Positions 1 to 7,894 of a DNA stretch of 36,314 nt are shown here, in pieces. The number at the start of each line of letters is the position of its first letter. The stretch's first letter is position 1. Made by a program: the position numbers and the translations under genes. The stretch lies in contig JANYHZ010000108.1 of the NCBI GenBank assembly GCA_025362135.1, positions 1 to 36,314 of the forward strand, given 5' to 3'. The stretch is from Betaproteobacteria bacterium. GTDB lineage: Bacteria; Pseudomonadota; Gammaproteobacteria; Burkholderiales; Usitatibacteraceae. The notes beneath the pieces are model-generated. The model was not told the DNA's origin, did not search any database, and saw nothing but the letters and a program-made list of their open reading frames with translations.

Positions 1-25
1 CCCGCCGGCGCGGGAACGACGGCAA

Positions 26-790
26 TTACTCAATCCAGTTCTCCCCGCCATATATCTGTTTCAGGTTCTCGTCTGTAAGCTGGGCAGGCGACCCATCAAA
101 CACCACTTTTCCTTCGGTCATGCCAATCATGCGATGACAGAATCGCTTGGCCAATTCAACGTTGTGAATATTGACGATGACCGGGATATTTCGCTTGCCC
201 GCGAGGTTGGCCATCAACTCCATGATCTCCACCGAGGTCTTTGGATCGAGTGAGGAAGTCGGTTCATCGGCCAGCAGGATTTCAGGATGCTGCATCACCG
301 CACGGGCAATGCCGACGCGCTGGCGCTGGCCACCCGATAGTGCATCGGCACGCTGATTGGCAAAACTTGCCAGGCCCACTGCATCGAGCAGATTGAAGGC
401 TTCCTCAATATCTTCAGGCGTGAATTTACGCAACCACGCCTTGAACGCGGACATGTAGCCCAAGCGACCGGTCAATACATTTTCCATCACGGTCAGGCGT
501 TCGACCAGGTTGTATTCCTGAAACACCATGCCAATCCTGCGCCGCGCCATGCGCAACTCGGCACCCTTGAGCTTGGCAAGATCCATACCCTGAAACAATA
601 TCTCACCAGCGGTCGGCTCGATCAGGCGATTGATGCAGCGAATCAATGTGGATTTCCCGGTTCCCGATGGACCGATGATGGCGGTGATTCCTTCGCCGGC
701 GATGGTGAGGTCGATTCCTTTCAAGACCGGTACGCCGCGCTTGTATTCCTTCACCAAACCACGGATTTGGATGGAGCGGTCAGTTGTCAT
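26..790 (-). CDS. phnC: Phosphonate/phosphite-type ABC transporter ATP-binding protein PhnC
   Basis: ATPase subunit expected to power uptake of a phosphonate-like anion at the inner membrane. The 254-residue protein shows a complete ABC ATPase: Walker [10 protein letters not shown] (40-48), Q-loop Q91, signature LSGGQ (151-155), Walker B ILLADEP (171-177) and the switch histidine H209. The length and the phrases around the Q-loop ([19 protein letters not shown]) fit the PhnC family. It is the last visible gene of a leftward operon: its ATG overlaps the stop of the upstream phnD-like gene by 4 bases, so the two are translationally coupled. A phnE permease is expected left of the window but cannot be seen. 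The substrate cannot be fixed from the ATPase; phosphonate, phosphite or a related oxyanion are all possible. Confidence 0.93.
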   Translation of the reverse strand: MTTDRSIQIRGLVKEYKRGVPVLKGIDLTIAGEGITAIIGPSGTGKSTLIRCINRLIEPTAGEILFQGMDLAKLKGAELRMARRRIGMVFQEYNLVERLTVMENVLTGRLGYMSAFKAWLRKFTPEDIEEAFNLLDAVGLASFANQRADALSGGQRQRVGIARAVMQHPEILLADEPTSSLDPKTSVEIMELMANLAGKRNIPVIVNIHNVELAKRFCHRMIGMTEGKVVFDGSPAQLTDENLKQIYGGENWIE

Positions 791-1830
791 TTTTTGGCAG
801 CGTCCCCGGTTCTTTTCTTTTCCAGTTCCAGTTCGCGTGTTTTGCGGGCTTCAAAGCCCGCGCGATTGAGTGATTCTCCGCTCGCTTCGGCTACGTGGCG
901 TACCGATGCGTAATCGAGTTTGTAATTGAGCGGCACAAATCGATCCGGGCCACGAAATGCAGCGGAAAGGTCTGCTGGAAATCGAAACGTAAACGTGCAG
1001 TCGATAATTTTTTTCTTTAGCAGTGGATCGAGATCATGTGCCACCGCAAGACTGCCTGCCGGAAATGGCTGACTCTTATAGATAATCCGCAGTTCATCGG
1101 GTTTCAGTGCGCCGCGCTGGAGCATGCGAATCAGCACGTCGTCTGCAACCGCGCCTGCGTCGTAGTCGCCGTTGATTACGCCAGACACGGAGTTGTCGTG
1201 TTTGCCCGAGTACAGCACCTTGTAATCTTTCTCGGGAATCAGGCCCTCTTTAGGAAAAAGGGCACGTGGCGCGAGGTTGCCGGAATTCGACGAGGGCGAC
1301 ACATGCGCGACTCGCTTGCCTTTCAAATCTGCGAGCGTTTTGAACGGGCTATTCTGCTTTACCACGACGATAAGGTGATAGGCCGCAACGCCTTCCTTTT
1401 CGGTGCCGTGGGTTGCGATGGGGATCGCGCCGCCGATGTTTACGGCGAACGGTGTGTCGCCCGCCGACAGAAGGCTCAACTGTATACGGCCGGAGCGCAT
1501 CGCCTCCACTGTCGCGGCGCTGGAATAAACGGGCAAGAAGCGCACCGGTTTCCCCACGCATAATTTCAGGTGGTCCACGAATGGCGTCCAGAGTTTTTCG
1601 TAAATTACCGCGTCTTCCTGCGGCGAATAGCTGAGCATTAACGCAGCAGGGTTCTTCAGTTTTTTCGGATCTTTCGGCGCATCGGCAGTCATGTTGCCGT
1701 CCTCGTCGCAATACAGTGCGTCAAGGTCGCCCCGGTGCTTGCAAGTTTCTTGCGCGAATGCTGTGAGACTGGTGAGCGACAGTAGCGCGCAAGTCAGGTA
1801 CTTTGTCATGCAGGAGTTATTCTTTAACAT
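787..1830 (-). CDS. phnD: PhnD-family periplasmic substrate-binding protein (copy 1)
   Basis: Periplasmic binding protein for the adjacent PhnC transporter. It has a signal peptide (hydrophobic stretch ending AFA, then QETC), followed by a type-2 binding fold with the phrases SPSSNSG and YSGKHD, which occur at ligand-binding loops of this family. The mature protein begins with an unusual segment, C30 [11 protein letters not shown]41 and then the acidic loop DEDGNMTAD, shared with the neighbouring paralogue. Start is uncertain. The first ATG (1828-1830) has AGGGTGA upstream, supplied by a REP-like repeat. A second in-frame ATG at 1807-1809 gives a more typical signal peptide but has no visible ribosome site. 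The C-terminus is lysine-rich. It is clearly diverged from copy 2 but colinear with it, so it may bind a different ligand. Confidence 0.88.
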   Translation of the reverse strand: MLKNNSCMTKYLTCALLSLTSLTAFAQETCKHRGDLDALYCDEDGNMTADAPKDPKKLKNPAALMLSYSPQEDAVIYEKLWTPFVDHLKLCVGKPVRFLPVYSSAATVEAMRSGRIQLSLLSAGDTPFAVNIGGAIPIATHGTEKEGVAAYHLIVVVKQNSPFKTLADLKGKRVAHVSPSSNSGNLAPRALFPKEGLIPEKDYKVLYSGKHDNSVSGVINGDYDAGAVADDVLIRMLQRGALKPDELRIIYKSQPFPAGSLAVAHDLDPLLKKKIIDCTFTFRFPADLSAAFRGPDRFVPLNYKLDYASVRHVAEASGESLNRAGFEARKTRELELEKKRTGDAAKK

Positions 1831-1950
1831 CCCCTCACCCTAACCCTCTTCCCGTTGCCGGGGAGGGGGAATAAATGCAAACACTCGCCGCAAAAAAGCG
1901 AGAGTGGAACCGAAGCGTCCTCTGCCGCAAGCGGGGGAGAGGGCAGCGTC
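1829..1950. repeat. REP-like double-hairpin repeat between the two phnD genes
   Basis: The segment starts with CCCTCACCCTAACCCTC and carries two G/C hairpins: one around cccgttgccgggg (about 1850-1868) and one around CCTCTGCCGCAAGCGG followed by gggAGAGG (about 1919-1942). The phrase CCCTCACCCTAACCCTC is, from general knowledge, typical of dispersed intergenic repeats in proteobacteria. A degraded relative of the first arm occurs at 36261-36302. It fills the whole gap between the two phnD genes, overlaps the end of copy 2 by nothing essential, and its left edge touches the presumed start codon of copy 1. In a leftward transcript the hairpins could stabilise the upstream phnD message. Confidence 0.7.
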
Positions 1951-1965
1951 ACAAAAAGTACTTCG

Positions 1966-3021
1966 CTATTTCTTGCCACCCGACGCGTCGTCCGCTTTCT
2001 TCTTCGCGGCGTCCGCTTCCTTGGCGGTCTGCTTGTCGTAGTTGGCGCGGTTGAATGCTTCGCCAGAACCCTCAGCGACCTTGCGCACAACTTCCCAGTC
2101 TTTCTGGAACGTCACCGGGAAGAAGCGATCGGCGCCGTCGAATGCTTTTTGCATTTCAGGCGTATAGCGATAGTCGTAAAAACACTTCACCAGCTTCTTC
2201 GCCAATTCCGGTTCCAGATCGTGGGCGTAGGCGAAGCTGGACGTCGGGAATTTCTGGCTCTTGTAAATGACGCGGAAATCGTCTTCCTTCACCTGCCCGC
2301 GTGAGGCCATGCGGTGATACACATCGGACGCCACCGCAGCCGCATCGTAATCGCCGGAATTCACGCCCATGACGCTTTGATCGTGCTTGCCTGAAAACAG
2401 GATTTTGTAATCCTTCTCGGGGGTCAGCCCCTCGGCAGGGAAAAGCGACATTGGTGCCATATGCCCGGAATTCGACGATGGTGCGGTGTGCGCCACTTTT
2501 TTTCCCTTAAGGTCGGCAAGCTTCATAAAGGGGGAGGATTTCTTAACGATCACAATCAGGTTATAGCCCTGGAATTCCCTGGCGTCGCCCTTCACGGCGA
2601 ACGGCACTGCGCCAGCGAGATTTACAGCGAAGGCTGTGGGGCCGGTCGAAAAACCACCGACGTGCAGGCGGCCCGAGCGCATCGCTTCGATCTCGGCGGC
2701 GTTGGACTGCACCTGGTAGAACACAACCTTCTTGGTCAAACATTTACCCAGATAGTCGGTGAACGGGGCAAATACTTTTTCATAGACAGCCGGATCCTCC
2801 ACCGGGGTGTATGTGAAGACGATGGTGGAGGGATTTTTCAGTTTCTTCGCGTCTTTGGGTGTATCGGCAACCATGTCCTTGTTTTCATCGCAATACAATG
2901 CGTCGAGGTCGCCACGGTTTTTGCATTCCTGCGCAGCTGCGTTTCCTGTGCCCCACAGAACTGTCAGCAGCACCAGCACGGCTGCTATGACGCGACCCAT
3001 AATTTTGCCAATGTTTTGCAT
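1966..3021 (-). CDS. phnD: PhnD-family periplasmic substrate-binding protein (copy 2)
   Basis: First gene of the leftward phn operon, 351 residues, starting at an ATG preceded by AAGGAAAAACC. The signal peptide has a hydrophobic core (residues 10-29) and a likely cut after NAAA, leaving QECK at the mature N-terminus. It shares with copy 1 the C33-x10-C44 pair, the acidic loop DENKDMVAD (45-53), PSSNSG, the FSGKHD ligand-loop phrase, and further cysteines at C94 and near the C-terminus. It is better matched to the family than copy 1 (YTPVEDPAVYE, MRSGRLHVGGFSTGP). The C-terminal tail is charged (Lys/Asp-rich). The ligand is probably phosphonate or phosphite but is not proven by the sequence. 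Confidence 0.92.
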   Translation of the reverse strand: MQNIGKIMGRVIAAVLVLLTVLWGTGNAAAQECKNRGDLDALYCDENKDMVADTPKDAKKLKNPSTIVFTYTPVEDPAVYEKVFAPFTDYLGKCLTKKVVFYQVQSNAAEIEAMRSGRLHVGGFSTGPTAFAVNLAGAVPFAVKGDAREFQGYNLIVIVKKSSPFMKLADLKGKKVAHTAPSSNSGHMAPMSLFPAEGLTPEKDYKILFSGKHDQSVMGVNSGDYDAAAVASDVYHRMASRGQVKEDDFRVIYKSQKFPTSSFAYAHDLEPELAKKLVKCFYDYRYTPEMQKAFDGADRFFPVTFQKDWEVVRKVAEGSGEAFNRANYDKQTAKEADAAKKKADDASGGKK

Positions 3022-3204
3022 GGTTTTTCCTTGTCTGGTTATTGTTCATTTTAGCAATCTTCGCTGGCAATATGGGCGGCGCAAACAATGATGGGCGCAC
3101 GAAGTACCCGCGTTTGCGCCTTGCCATTGTGTCCACGCATCAGCGACAATCTGTCCGGATGCACAGATCGTGCATTGCCTATTATTTACCGCGAGGAAGG
3201 ATGC

Positions 3205-4884
3205 ATGATCGATCCAGACAGTCATCTCATGCAGGAGATCGAGTTTGTCGCCTCGTTGGGCGCGCAATTCACCGAATCGATGGAACTCGATGAGACCCTT
3301 CGCAATGCGACGCTTCGGGTGATGGAACATCTGGATGCAGAGGCTGCCTCGGTATTTTTATTAAATCCTGAAGGGACGCACCTGGTCTGCCGTTTTTGTG
3401 CCGGGCCGATGGATGTCACCGGTCTGGCTGTCCCATTCGGCAAGGGAATATTGAGTCGCGCGGTCATCAACAATTCCCTGGAAATGGTGTTGGATGTCCG
3501 TGGCGACAAGGATTTCGACGCCAAGGTGGACGAGGAGACGAGTTTTGTGACCCACTCGATCCTGTGTGCCCCCTTGGCGATGAAAGGCAAGCCTTTCGGT
3601 GCCATCGAGATCATCAATAAGGCGGGCGCGCATCCACTGTTCACGATCAAGGACGGGCGTCTGCTTTCCGCGCTTGCATCGCTGTCGGCATTTGCCATCC
3701 ACCATGCGAGGATGACAGCTGAGCGGGTGGCACAGGAGTCTTTGCGCCAGGAAATCCGCCTGGCGGGCGAGATTCAACGCAATTTGTTACCCAGGAACCC
3801 GGAGCCGCGTTTCCCCATTTTTGGTATCAACCTGCCCGCGCAAGACATATCAGGGGACTTCTATTCGCACGTGGTGCTGGCCGATGGGCGCATCGCGTTC
3901 AGTTTGGGGGATGTGTCCGGCAAGGGCATTCGTGCATCGATGCTGATGTCCAAAACAATCAGCCTGTTTCAGTGTTTGTGCAAAACCATGCTGCAGCCCG
4001 GCAGATTGCTGGCGGCCATTAACGACGAAGTCGTGGAGACGAGTTCGCATGGCATGTTCGTCACCATGATCGCGGGCATCTATGACCCGGCTACGGAAAA
4101 TATCGTTTTTGCCAACGCCGGGCATTTGCCACCGATGCTGCGCAAAGCCGATGGGGAATTTGAAGTTTTCGAGGCGGAAATGCCGCCCCTTGGCATTTTG
4201 TCCGGTATCGGCTTCCCGGATGAAAAGGTGTGCCTGCATGGCGGCAGCTTCTACCTCTACAGCGATGGCGTGACGGAAGCGGGCTTTGATCAGGAGTTGG
4301 GTGAAGCGGGCTTGAAGGCGCTGCTGAACGAGTTTGCCAAATACCCGCTGGCGCAACGCTTGCGCGGCATCGTCGAGAGACTCTCCTCCAGCGGCCAGCC
4401 GTTGCATGACGACATTACCCTGCTGGTCATCGAATCGGCTGCGAGTTATCCTGTCGGGGTGCTCAGATTTCCTTCCGACCCGGCGACCTTGAAAGAAATG
4501 CGTGATCGCGTGCGTGACATGGTTGAGTCGGCAGGTGCTGCCGCCGGGTTGACCGAGGCGATTGTGGTCGCAGTCAATGAGGCCTGCATGAACGTGATTC
4601 AACATGGTTATCAGGGCAGATCGGATGAGGAATATGAATTGCGCGTCGGACATCACAAAAATCGGCATGCGATGATCTTTGAATTGCTCGACCATGCACT
4701 ACCGGTTGATAAGGCGAAAATCAAATCCCGGTCATTGGAGGATGTTCGTCCCGGCGGTTTAGGGGTTCATTTCATTCGGCATTTGATGGACGAGATGGAG
4801 TTTTGCGCACCACCTGATGGTTACGGCAACCTGCTTTATATGAGCATCCGTATGGACAAACAGAACCTCCTGGAAATATCGTGA
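3205..4884 (+). CDS. GAF - PP2C (SpoIIE/RsbU-type) phosphatase - RsbW-like kinase fusion
   Basis: A cytoplasmic partner-switch regulator of 559 residues that joins opposing activities. Residues about 20-165 look like a GAF sensor. After a short helical linker, about 200-410 form a PP2C phosphatase with metal-binding aspartates in DISGDFY (D214, D218), GDVSGKG (D236), LYSDGVTEA (D354) and DDITLL (D402-D403). About 420-555 form a GHKL ATPase like RsbW/SpoIIAB, with N-box VNEACMNVI (N458, E459, N463), DHALPVD (D496) and a GGLGVHFI glycine box. The first ATG in the frame is at 3088, but the ATG at 3205 is chosen because AGGAAGG lies just upstream. The stop overlaps the GTG start of the STAS gene, so the protein is coupled to its likely substrate. 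Such proteins normally dephosphorylate and phosphorylate a STAS-domain antagonist. Confidence 0.9.
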   Translation: MIDPDSHLMQEIEFVASLGAQFTESMELDETLRNATLRVMEHLDAEAASVFLLNPEGTHLVCRFCAGPMDVTGLAVPFGKGILSRAVINNSLEMVLDVRGDKDFDAKVDEETSFVTHSILCAPLAMKGKPFGAIEIINKAGAHPLFTIKDGRLLSALASLSAFAIHHARMTAERVAQESLRQEIRLAGEIQRNLLPRNPEPRFPIFGINLPAQDISGDFYSHVVLADGRIAFSLGDVSGKGIRASMLMSKTISLFQCLCKTMLQPGRLLAAINDEVVETSSHGMFVTMIAGIYDPATENIVFANAGHLPPMLRKADGEFEVFEAEMPPLGILSGIGFPDEKVCLHGGSFYLYSDGVTEAGFDQELGEAGLKALLNEFAKYPLAQRLRGIVERLSSSGQPLHDDITLLVIESAASYPVGVLRFPSDPATLKEMRDRVRDMVESAGAAAGLTEAIVVAVNEACMNVIQHGYQGRSDEEYELRVGHHKNRHAMIFELLDHALPVDKAKIKSRSLEDVRPGGLGVHFIRHLMDEMEFCAPPDGYGNLLYMSIRMDKQNLLEIS

Positions 4885-5213
4885 CCCATACCGTTACCAC
4901 CCACGGCAAACTTCAGATCCTCGCACTGTCTGGGGAAGTCGATATGCATTCTTCGCCCATTGTCCGGAAAGTGATGCTTGATCTGGTCAAAACAGGATCA
5001 CCTGTTGTGATCGAACTGTCGGCGGTGAAGTATATGGATAGCTCTGGCGTTGCGACGCTGGTGGAAGGATTGCAGAACGCAAGAAAACTAGGCCAGGGTT
5101 TTGTCCTTGCTGCGCCTGCTGGCAGCGTGCTTGGCGTGATCAAACTGGCGCGATTGGATAAAGTTTTCCGCATCGTCGCCAGCGTGGCCGAGTGTGACGA
5201 TCTTGCTGTCTAA
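4881..5213 (+). CDS. STAS-domain protein (anti-sigma-antagonist/MlaB-like)
   Basis: A single STAS domain of 110 residues. The conserved phosphorylation loop YMDSSGVATL places D53-S54-S55-G56 where SpoIIAA/RsbV carry the serine that is phosphorylated. It starts at GTG overlapping the upstream stop (GTGA). It sits between a phosphatase/kinase fusion and an MlaE permease. Two roles are possible: a RsbV-like antagonist that acts on some anti-sigma factor, or the STAS subunit (MlaB) that binds the MlaF ATPase of the transporter. Position argues that it links the two. No sigma factor or separate anti-sigma gene is nearby. Confidence 0.88.
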   Translation: MTHTVTTHGKLQILALSGEVDMHSSPIVRKVMLDLVKTGSPVVIELSAVKYMDSSGVATLVEGLQNARKLGQGFVLAAPAGSVLGVIKLARLDKVFRIVASVAECDDLAV

Positions 5214-6015
5214 CGTGATGCGCGCACCGTTGGCGGCGGTGGAGTGGGTCGGCAGACAAACCGCGAAGTTCGGTAACGAGGTCGGCTACGCCAGCGCATT
5301 GTTGTTCGAGAGTCTGTATTGGTTGCTGTTGGGACATTGGCGCAACCAGCCGGTGCGGGTTTCTGCAGTATTCAAGGAAGCAGTTGAGGTCGGCGTTCGC
5401 GCCATTCCCATCGTCTGTATTGCCTGCTTTGCCACGGGCACAATGCTGGCGATGCAGGGCATTCATACCCTCAAACAATTCGGTGCCGACTCCCAGGTGG
5501 TGGTGGGAATCGCCTATTCTGTGAGCCGCGAATTCGCACCTCTTATCACCGGTATTTTCGTCGCCGGTCGTTCCGGCTCAGCGGTCGCGGCACGGATCGG
5601 GACCATGACCGTGTCGCAAGAAATTGATGCGCTCCGTGTCATCGGTGTCAACCCGGTGCGATATCTGGTCGCGCCGTTGCTGGTTGCATTGATGTTGACC
5701 ATGCCATGTCTGACCGTGCTGGCCAATCTGGTGGCGATGCTGGGTGGCGCCTTGTATTGCCTCGCTGCGCTGGGTATGCCCCTGGAAGTGTTCTTTGATC
5801 GCAGCTTTGCGGCGCTGACGACGTCCGATGTTCTTGGCGGGATATACAAGAGCATCGCCTTTGCCATGCTGATCGCCATTATCGGCGCGGTCAATGGTTT
5901 CCAAGTCAAAAGTGGCGCGGAAGGTGTAGGGCGCGCGACGACACGTTCGGTGGTGCTCTGCATCGTCTCCATCATTCTTGCCGATATGTTGTTCACCGGG
6001 TTTCTGAGCCGCTGA
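5194..6015 (+). CDS. mlaE: MlaE-family lipid ABC transporter permease
   Basis: Inner-membrane permease of an Mla/MCE phospholipid transporter, about 265-273 residues with several hydrophobic spans. Family hallmarks are REFAPLITG (112-120), GRSGSAVAARIG (125-136), EIDAL (143-147), and near the end VKSGAEGVGRATTRSVV. The start is not certain. GTG at 5194 overlaps the STAS gene by 20 bases, while ATG at 5218 begins 4 bases after the STAS stop; neither has a strong ribosome site. Tight spacing with the STAS gene and mlaF means one transcript. Confidence 0.93.
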   Translation: MTILLSNVMRAPLAAVEWVGRQTAKFGNEVGYASALLFESLYWLLLGHWRNQPVRVSAVFKEAVEVGVRAIPIVCIACFATGTMLAMQGIHTLKQFGADSQVVVGIAYSVSREFAPLITGIFVAGRSGSAVAARIGTMTVSQEIDALRVIGVNPVRYLVAPLLVALMLTMPCLTVLANLVAMLGGALYCLAALGMPLEVFFDRSFAALTTSDVLGGIYKSIAFAMLIAIIGAVNGFQVKSGAEGVGRATTRSVVLCIVSIILADMLFTGFLSR

Positions 6016-6016
6016 T

Positions 6017-6820
6017 ATGGTGTCGCCCGAAATTCCTGCCATTGAAATTATCAAGCTCGTCTCCCACTACGGAGAACGGAAGATTCTGCACGAGATCGAT
6101 ATGACCGTTGCGCAAGGCGAGATCATGGTCATCATGGGCGGTAGCGGTTCCGGCAAGAGCACGCTACTGCGCCATTTGCTTGGCTTGAATCGACCCACAT
6201 CAGGGTCGGTCAAGTTGCTCGGCCAGGACATCACGCGCATTACTGCGCAAGAGATGTTTGCCCTGCGCAGACAGATGGGTGTGTCGTTCCAGGGCGGCGC
6301 TCTGTTCAACTCGATGAGCGTGGCCGAAAACGTCGCGCTACCACTGCGCGAGCATACCGAACTCGACGAGAACACCATACAGATCATGGCGCGGATGAAA
6401 CTGGAAGTGGTGAATCTTAATGGTTTTGAAGACTTGATGCCGAGCGAATTGTCCGGGGGAATGTTGAAGCGTGCAGCGTTGGCGCGCGCCATCGCGCTCG
6501 ATCCGCGCCTGTTGTTTTTCGATGAACCTTCGGCGGGGTTAGATCCGGTTGCGTCAGTGGAATTGGATGAGCTGATCCTGAACCTGCAGGAGGCGATGGG
6601 GATGAGTATCGTGGTGGTGACCCATGAGCTGGAAAGTGCGTTCAAGATCGCTGACCGTATTACCGTACTTGATCAAGGGCACATCCTGCTGACCGGCACA
6701 GTTGAGGAGGTGCGCGGCTCAGATCATCCCCGCATCGTCAGCCTGCTGCAACGGCAACCAAGACGCGAGGAAATCGATGGGGATGCATATTTGCAGCGGT
6801 TGACTCGTGAACTTGCGTAA
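6017..6820 (+). CDS. mlaF: MlaF-family lipid ABC transporter ATP-binding protein
   Basis: ATPase partner of MlaE, 267 residues, starting one base after the mlaE stop. It shows Walker A GGSGSGKST (41-49), Q-loop Q92, signature LSGGMLKR (145-152, with M in place of the usual Q as is typical of Mla ATPases), Walker B LLFFDEP (165-171) and switch H203. Phrases such as VSFQGGALFNSM and SAGLDPVAS are standard for MlaF. In E. coli this subunit binds the STAS protein MlaB, which is relevant to the STAS gene two positions upstream. Confidence 0.94.
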   Translation: MVSPEIPAIEIIKLVSHYGERKILHEIDMTVAQGEIMVIMGGSGSGKSTLLRHLLGLNRPTSGSVKLLGQDITRITAQEMFALRRQMGVSFQGGALFNSMSVAENVALPLREHTELDENTIQIMARMKLEVVNLNGFEDLMPSELSGGMLKRAALARAIALDPRLLFFDEPSAGLDPVASVELDELILNLQEAMGMSIVVVTHELESAFKIADRITVLDQGHILLTGTVEEVRGSDHPRIVSLLQRQPRREEIDGDAYLQRLTRELA

Positions 6821-6857
6821 CGCAAAGGTGACGCAGATCAAATCTAGCCTGAATGTG

Positions 6858-6920
6858 GTTCGACAAGCTCACCACGAACGGAATCAACACGGTACCGTTC
6901 GTCCTGAGCCTGTCGAAGGA
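6858..6920. repeat. Palindromic intergenic repeat inside the mla operon
   Basis: Two arms, GTTCGACAAGCTCACCACG (from 6858) and CGTTCGTCCTGAGCCTGTCG (from 6896), are inverted copies: the reverse complement of the right arm reads TTCGACAGGCTCAGGACGAA. They are separated by about 13 bases. This GTTCGACAGGCTCAGGACGAACGG-type palindrome is, from general knowledge, one of the commonest dispersed repeats in proteobacterial genomes. It fills most of the 135-base gap between mlaF and mlaD, the only sizeable gap in this operon. Confidence 0.85.
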
Positions 6921-6955
6921 TTTAATCGGCGTTGACCTAAACATGGGGCAAAACA

Positions 6956-7894
6956 ATGAAACGCGATAACATCAATTACACCCTTGTGGGGACGTTTGTC
7001 CTGATCACGATGGCCCTGCTCATTTACGCGCTGGCGCGCTTGAGCGGCCATACCGAGAAGCACGATTCGTATTTCGCGATCTTTGCGAATGTCGCCGGCA
7101 TCGCAGATGGTTCCCCGGTAACGTATGACGGCTACCAGGTGGGGCATGTGCAAAGCGTTGAACCGATCAATCGCGAAGGCCGCATGAATTATCGGGTTCA
7201 ATTGCTGCTCAAACAGGACTGGAAAATTCCCATCGACAGCGTTGCGTCGATTGGGTCATCAGGATTGTTATCCGGCCAGTTGATCGACGTGCAACAGGGC
7301 AAGAGTCAGGAGTTTCTAAAGCCAGGGCAAACGGTTCGTGCGCTCGACAATCCCCCTTTGATCGCAGCCTTGGGCGGCCTGGCCGGTGATCTACGCAACA
7401 TCGCACGCGATGATGTGCGACCGGCGTTGCAAACGTTAAACCGCCAGGTGGATAATCTGGGCGGTATGCTCGAACGCAAAGGCGGGATGACGCTTGACCA
7501 GGCGAATGCCGCACTGGTTCGCTTGAATACCGCCGCCGAGAATCTGGGACAACTTTTGAACGCAGAAAATCGCCAGCACATGACCAACATGTTGAAGAAT
7601 GGCGAGCAGGCCTCAGGAAATTTGGGGCAAATGCTGAATACGGAAAATCGCCAGTATTTGAGCGGCATCCTGAAGAACGGCGACCAGGCAACCGAGAAAA
7701 TCAATCAGACGCTGAACGATTTCAAGCGAACTGAGGCAGAGATTAGTTCCGCGATGCGCCAGACCCAAACTATTTTGTCCAACCTTGAACGGGCCAGCCG
7801 CAATATGAACGAGTTGTCCCGCCAGTTGCGCGAAAGCCCTTCGGCGATTTTCACCAGTCCACTCCCCGCAGATCCTCTGGAAGCAAAAAAATGA
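6956..7894 (+). CDS. mlaD: MlaD-family MCE-domain lipid-binding protein
   Basis: Periplasm-facing lipid-binding subunit anchored by one N-terminal membrane helix (about 8-28). The MCE domain spans about 38-115 (FANVAGIADGSPVTYDGYQVG, then GSSGLLSGQLIDV). It is 312 residues, longer than E. coli MlaD (about 183), because of a helical C-terminal region (about 140-295) predicted to be coiled coil. Residues 196-221 and 222-247 are a tandem duplication, with 16 of 26 positions identical. A GGGG stretch 7-11 bases before the ATG may serve as ribosome site. Its stop overlaps the next gene (ATGA). Confidence 0.92.
   Translation: MKRDNINYTLVGTFVLITMALLIYALARLSGHTEKHDSYFAIFANVAGIADGSPVTYDGYQVGHVQSVEPINREGRMNYRVQLLLKQDWKIPIDSVASIGSSGLLSGQLIDVQQGKSQEFLKPGQTVRALDNPPLIAALGGLAGDLRNIARDDVRPALQTLNRQVDNLGGMLERKGGMTLDQANAALVRLNTAAENLGQLLNAENRQHMTNMLKNGEQASGNLGQMLNTENRQYLSGILKNGDQATEKINQTLNDFKRTEAEISSAMRQTQTILSNLERASRNMNELSRQLRESPSAIFTSPLPADPLEAKK

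Noticed and set aside
3850-4695. Long minus-strand open frame (281 codons) opposite the phosphatase/kinase gene
   Set aside because: It mirrors a gene with clear domain motifs on the plus strand, has no recognisable motif itself and no ribosome site.
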